Of a stretch of DNA of 32,362 nt, positions 30,654 to 32,362 are shown piece after piece; the first letter of the stretch is position 1, and each line of letters opens with the position of its first letter. The notes under the pieces are model-generated. The model had not been told where the DNA came from. It did no database searches and saw only the letters and a program-made list of their open reading frames with translations. The stretch is from positions 1 to 32,362 of the forward strand of contig CAJOIG010000006.1 of the NCBI GenBank assembly GCA_905234575.1, given 5' to 3'. The translations under genes and the position numbers were made by a program. Source of the stretch: an uncultured Oscillospiraceae bacterium (GTDB lineage Bacteria > Bacillota > Clostridia > Oscillospirales > Oscillospiraceae).

Positions 30654-32362
30654 ATGGCAGATTTCATGCCCGAAGCCGCCTTTGACGAGCTGAAGGCCGT
30701 CATTCTCGAAAACGACCCCCATGCGGACATCACCCGGATCCGCGAGGCCTTCGATTTCGCCGTCACCGCCCACGAGGGGCAAAAGCGCAAGGACGGCTCG
30801 CCCTACGTCACCCACACCATCGCCGCCGCGGCCATCGCCGCGCAGATGGGCCTGGACGACGAGGCCCTCATCGCCGCCCTCCTGCACGACGTGCTGGAGG
30901 ACACAGACGTGACCTACGACGAGCTGGCCGCGAAATTCGGCAAGGAGGCCGCCGACATCGTCGAGGGCGTCACCAAGCTGACCCGCGTGCAGTACAGCAC
31001 CCTGGAGGAGACCCAGATGGAGAACCTCCGCAAGATGCTGCTCGCCATGGCGAAGGACATCCGCGTCATCCTCATCAAGCTGGCGGACCGGCTGCACAAC
31101 ATGCGGACCATGGAATTCCAGTCCCCGGAGAAGCAGCTCTCCAAATCCCGGGAGACCATGGACATCTACGCGCCCATCGCCCACCGGCTGGGCGTCGAGC
31201 AGGTCAAGGACGAGCTGGAGGACCTGGCCCTGTTCTACCTGGACCCCGTGGGGTACCAGGAGATCACGAGCACCCTGGACAAGCGCCACGACATCATGCA
31301 GAAGTTCATCGTGGACATGGAGGCCCGCATCGAGGCCCGCATGGCCCAGGAGGGCATCCGCAGCAAGGTCTACGGTCGGCTGAAGCACCTGTACAGCATC
31401 TACCGCAAGATGTACGCCCAGCACCTTGCCATGGAGGAGATCTTTGACCTCTGCGCCTTCCGGGTGATCGTGGACGACCTCGCGGACTGCTACAACGTCC
31501 TCGGCATCGTGCACGAGATGTTCCGTCCCGTGCCCGGGCGCTTCAAGGACTATATCTCCACCCCGAAGCCCAACGGATACCAGAGCCTGCACACCACCGT
31601 CATCGGCACGGAGGGCATCCCCTTCGAGGTGCAGATCCGCACCTGGCAGATGCACATGACGGCGGAATACGGCGTCGCCGCCCACTGGAAATACAAATCC
31701 GGCCCCGCCGGCGTAAAGGCGGGGGACGAGGAGAAATTCGCCTGGATCCGCCAGCTCCTCGAGAAGCAGCAGGATTCCGACGCCCAGGACTTCTACCACG
31801 ATCTGAAGGTCGATATGTTCGATGACGAGGTCTTCGTCTTCACCCCCAGCGGCGACGTGAAGAGCCTCCCCGCCGGCGGGACCCCCATCGACTTCGCCTA
31901 CGCCATCCACTCCGCCGTGGGCAACCGCATGGTCGGCGCGAAGGTGAACGGTCGCATCGTCCCCATCTCCTACCCCCTGCAGAACGGCGACATCGTGGAG
32001 ATCCTGACCTCCAACGCCTCCACGGGACCGAGCCGCGACTGGCTGAGCATCGCCAAGTCCGGCGAGGCCCGCTCGAAGATCAAGCAGTGGTTCAAAAAAG
32101 AGCGCCGGGAGGAAAACATCCAGCACGGCTCCGCCATGTTCGAGGCAGAGGCCCGGCGCCAGGGCCTCGACATGGACGAGGTGACCGACCCGGACATGCT
32201 CCCCTACATCCTCAAAAGGATGGCCGTCACGGAGCTCGACGACGTATTCGCCTCCATCGGCTACGGCGGCATGACCGCGGCTCACGCCGTCGGCCGCATC
32301 CGGGACGAGGTCATCCGCCGCCGCGCCCCCGCGAAGAAGACAGACCTCGACCGCATCCAGGA
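30654..32362 (+). CDS. relA: Bifunctional (p)ppGpp synthetase/hydrolase Rel (3'-partial)
   Basis: This cytoplasmic enzyme makes and degrades the stringent response alarmone (p)ppGpp; 569 codons lie in the window and the gene continues past the right edge. The N-terminal HD hydrolase domain has YVTHTIAAAAIAA, LIAALLHDVLEDTDVT (about 70) and IKLADRLHNMRTM (about 142). The synthetase domain has GRLKHLYSIYRKM (about 241), GRFKDYISTPKPNGYQSLHT (about 298) and VQIRTWQMH. The RFKD motif is the one usual in bifunctional Rel enzymes. A TGS domain follows (DEVFVFTPSGDVKSLPAGGT, about 396), then an Ala/Glu/Arg-rich region. The expected ACT domain lies beyond the window. TAGGAG precedes the ATG. It is probably co-transcribed with recJ. 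Confidence 0.96.
   Translation, partial: MADFMPEAAFDELKAVILENDPHADITRIREAFDFAVTAHEGQKRKDGSPYVTHTIAAAAIAAQMGLDDEALIAALLHDVLEDTDVTYDELAAKFGKEAADIVEGVTKLTRVQYSTLEETQMENLRKMLLAMAKDIRVILIKLADRLHNMRTMEFQSPEKQLSKSRETMDIYAPIAHRLGVEQVKDELEDLALFYLDPVGYQEITSTLDKRHDIMQKFIVDMEARIEARMAQEGIRSKVYGRLKHLYSIYRKMYAQHLAMEEIFDLCAFRVIVDDLADCYNVLGIVHEMFRPVPGRFKDYISTPKPNGYQSLHTTVIGTEGIPFEVQIRTWQMHMTAEYGVAAHWKYKSGPAGVKAGDEEKFAWIRQLLEKQQDSDAQDFYHDLKVDMFDDEVFVFTPSGDVKSLPAGGTPIDFAYAIHSAVGNRMVGAKVNGRIVPISYPLQNGDIVEILTSNASTGPSRDWLSIAKSGEARSKIKQWFKKERREENIQHGSAMFEAEARRQGLDMDEVTDPDMLPYILKRMAVTELDDVFASIGYGGMTAAHAVGRIRDEVIRRRAPAKKTDLDRIQ

Noticed and set aside
28562-30790. A 742-residue minus-strand open frame antisense to recJ
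   Set aside because: RecJ motifs are complete on the other strand; this frame is a GC-driven shadow.
1-32362. Insertion sequences, prophage or integrase genes
   Set aside because: No transposase, integrase or phage structural motif was seen in any plausible reading frame.

Overview
The window is GC-rich bacterial DNA, by eye well over 60% G+C. It most likely comes from a Gram-positive gut Clostridia lineage (Bacillota, Oscillospirales-like). The reasons are strong AGGAGG-type ribosome binding sites, solute-binding proteins made as lipoproteins, an RR-HK-HtrA operon of the Bacillus CssRS type, a secreted L,D-transpeptidase with choline-binding-type repeats, a long bifunctional Rel protein, and no outer-membrane genes. 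No mobile element, rRNA or CRISPR array is visible. The taxonomic call is inference.

Layout. 1-2 kb: an MFS transporter (running off the left edge and frameshifted) faces a LysR regulator across a shared promoter/operator. 2-7 kb: a complete livK-H-M-G-F branched-chain amino-acid-type ABC importer on the minus strand. 7-10.5 kb: a minus-strand operon of OmpR-type response regulator, histidine kinase and membrane-anchored HtrA protease. 10.7-13.8 kb: a plus-strand polar amino acid ABC importer (binding protein, permease, ATPase) whose ATPase gene overlaps a CntK-like, cofactor-independent amino acid racemase. 13.9-15 kb: a lone WecE-type sugar aminotransferase with its own promoter. 15-18 kb: adenine deaminase, a DUF2804 protein and a 54-residue cysteine-rich protein, with repeated AT-rich 13-mers around and inside ade. 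18-22 kb: two divergent secreted proteins, a right-handed beta-helix protein and a 5'-nucleotidase-like metallophosphatase, each broken by one frameshift. 22-25 kb: an RlmI-like methyltransferase, then a run of three lipoproteins (SGNH hydrolase, DUF4358 protein, and a solute-binding protein whose parts are in circularly permuted order). 25-28.5 kb: a choline-binding-repeat L,D-transpeptidase, a second MFS transporter and tRNA-Leu(TAA). 28.6 kb to the right edge: recJ and a 3'-truncated rel gene.

How the genes work together. The window is rich in nutrient import: two ABC importers, two MFS carriers and an orphan binding protein. It is also rich in envelope functions: HtrA with its two-component system, the L,D-transpeptidase, the SGNH hydrolase and the secreted beta-helix protein. 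Both ABC operons place a perfect hairpin straight after the binding-protein gene, which suggests that binding protein is made in excess over permease.

The most unusual items are the permuted binding protein at 24.3-25.1 kb, the importer-racemase operon at 10.7-13.8 kb, and the 13-mer boxes around ade. Three separate genes each need exactly one added base to restore frame, all in short G/C runs, so sequencing or assembly error is as likely as real gene decay.
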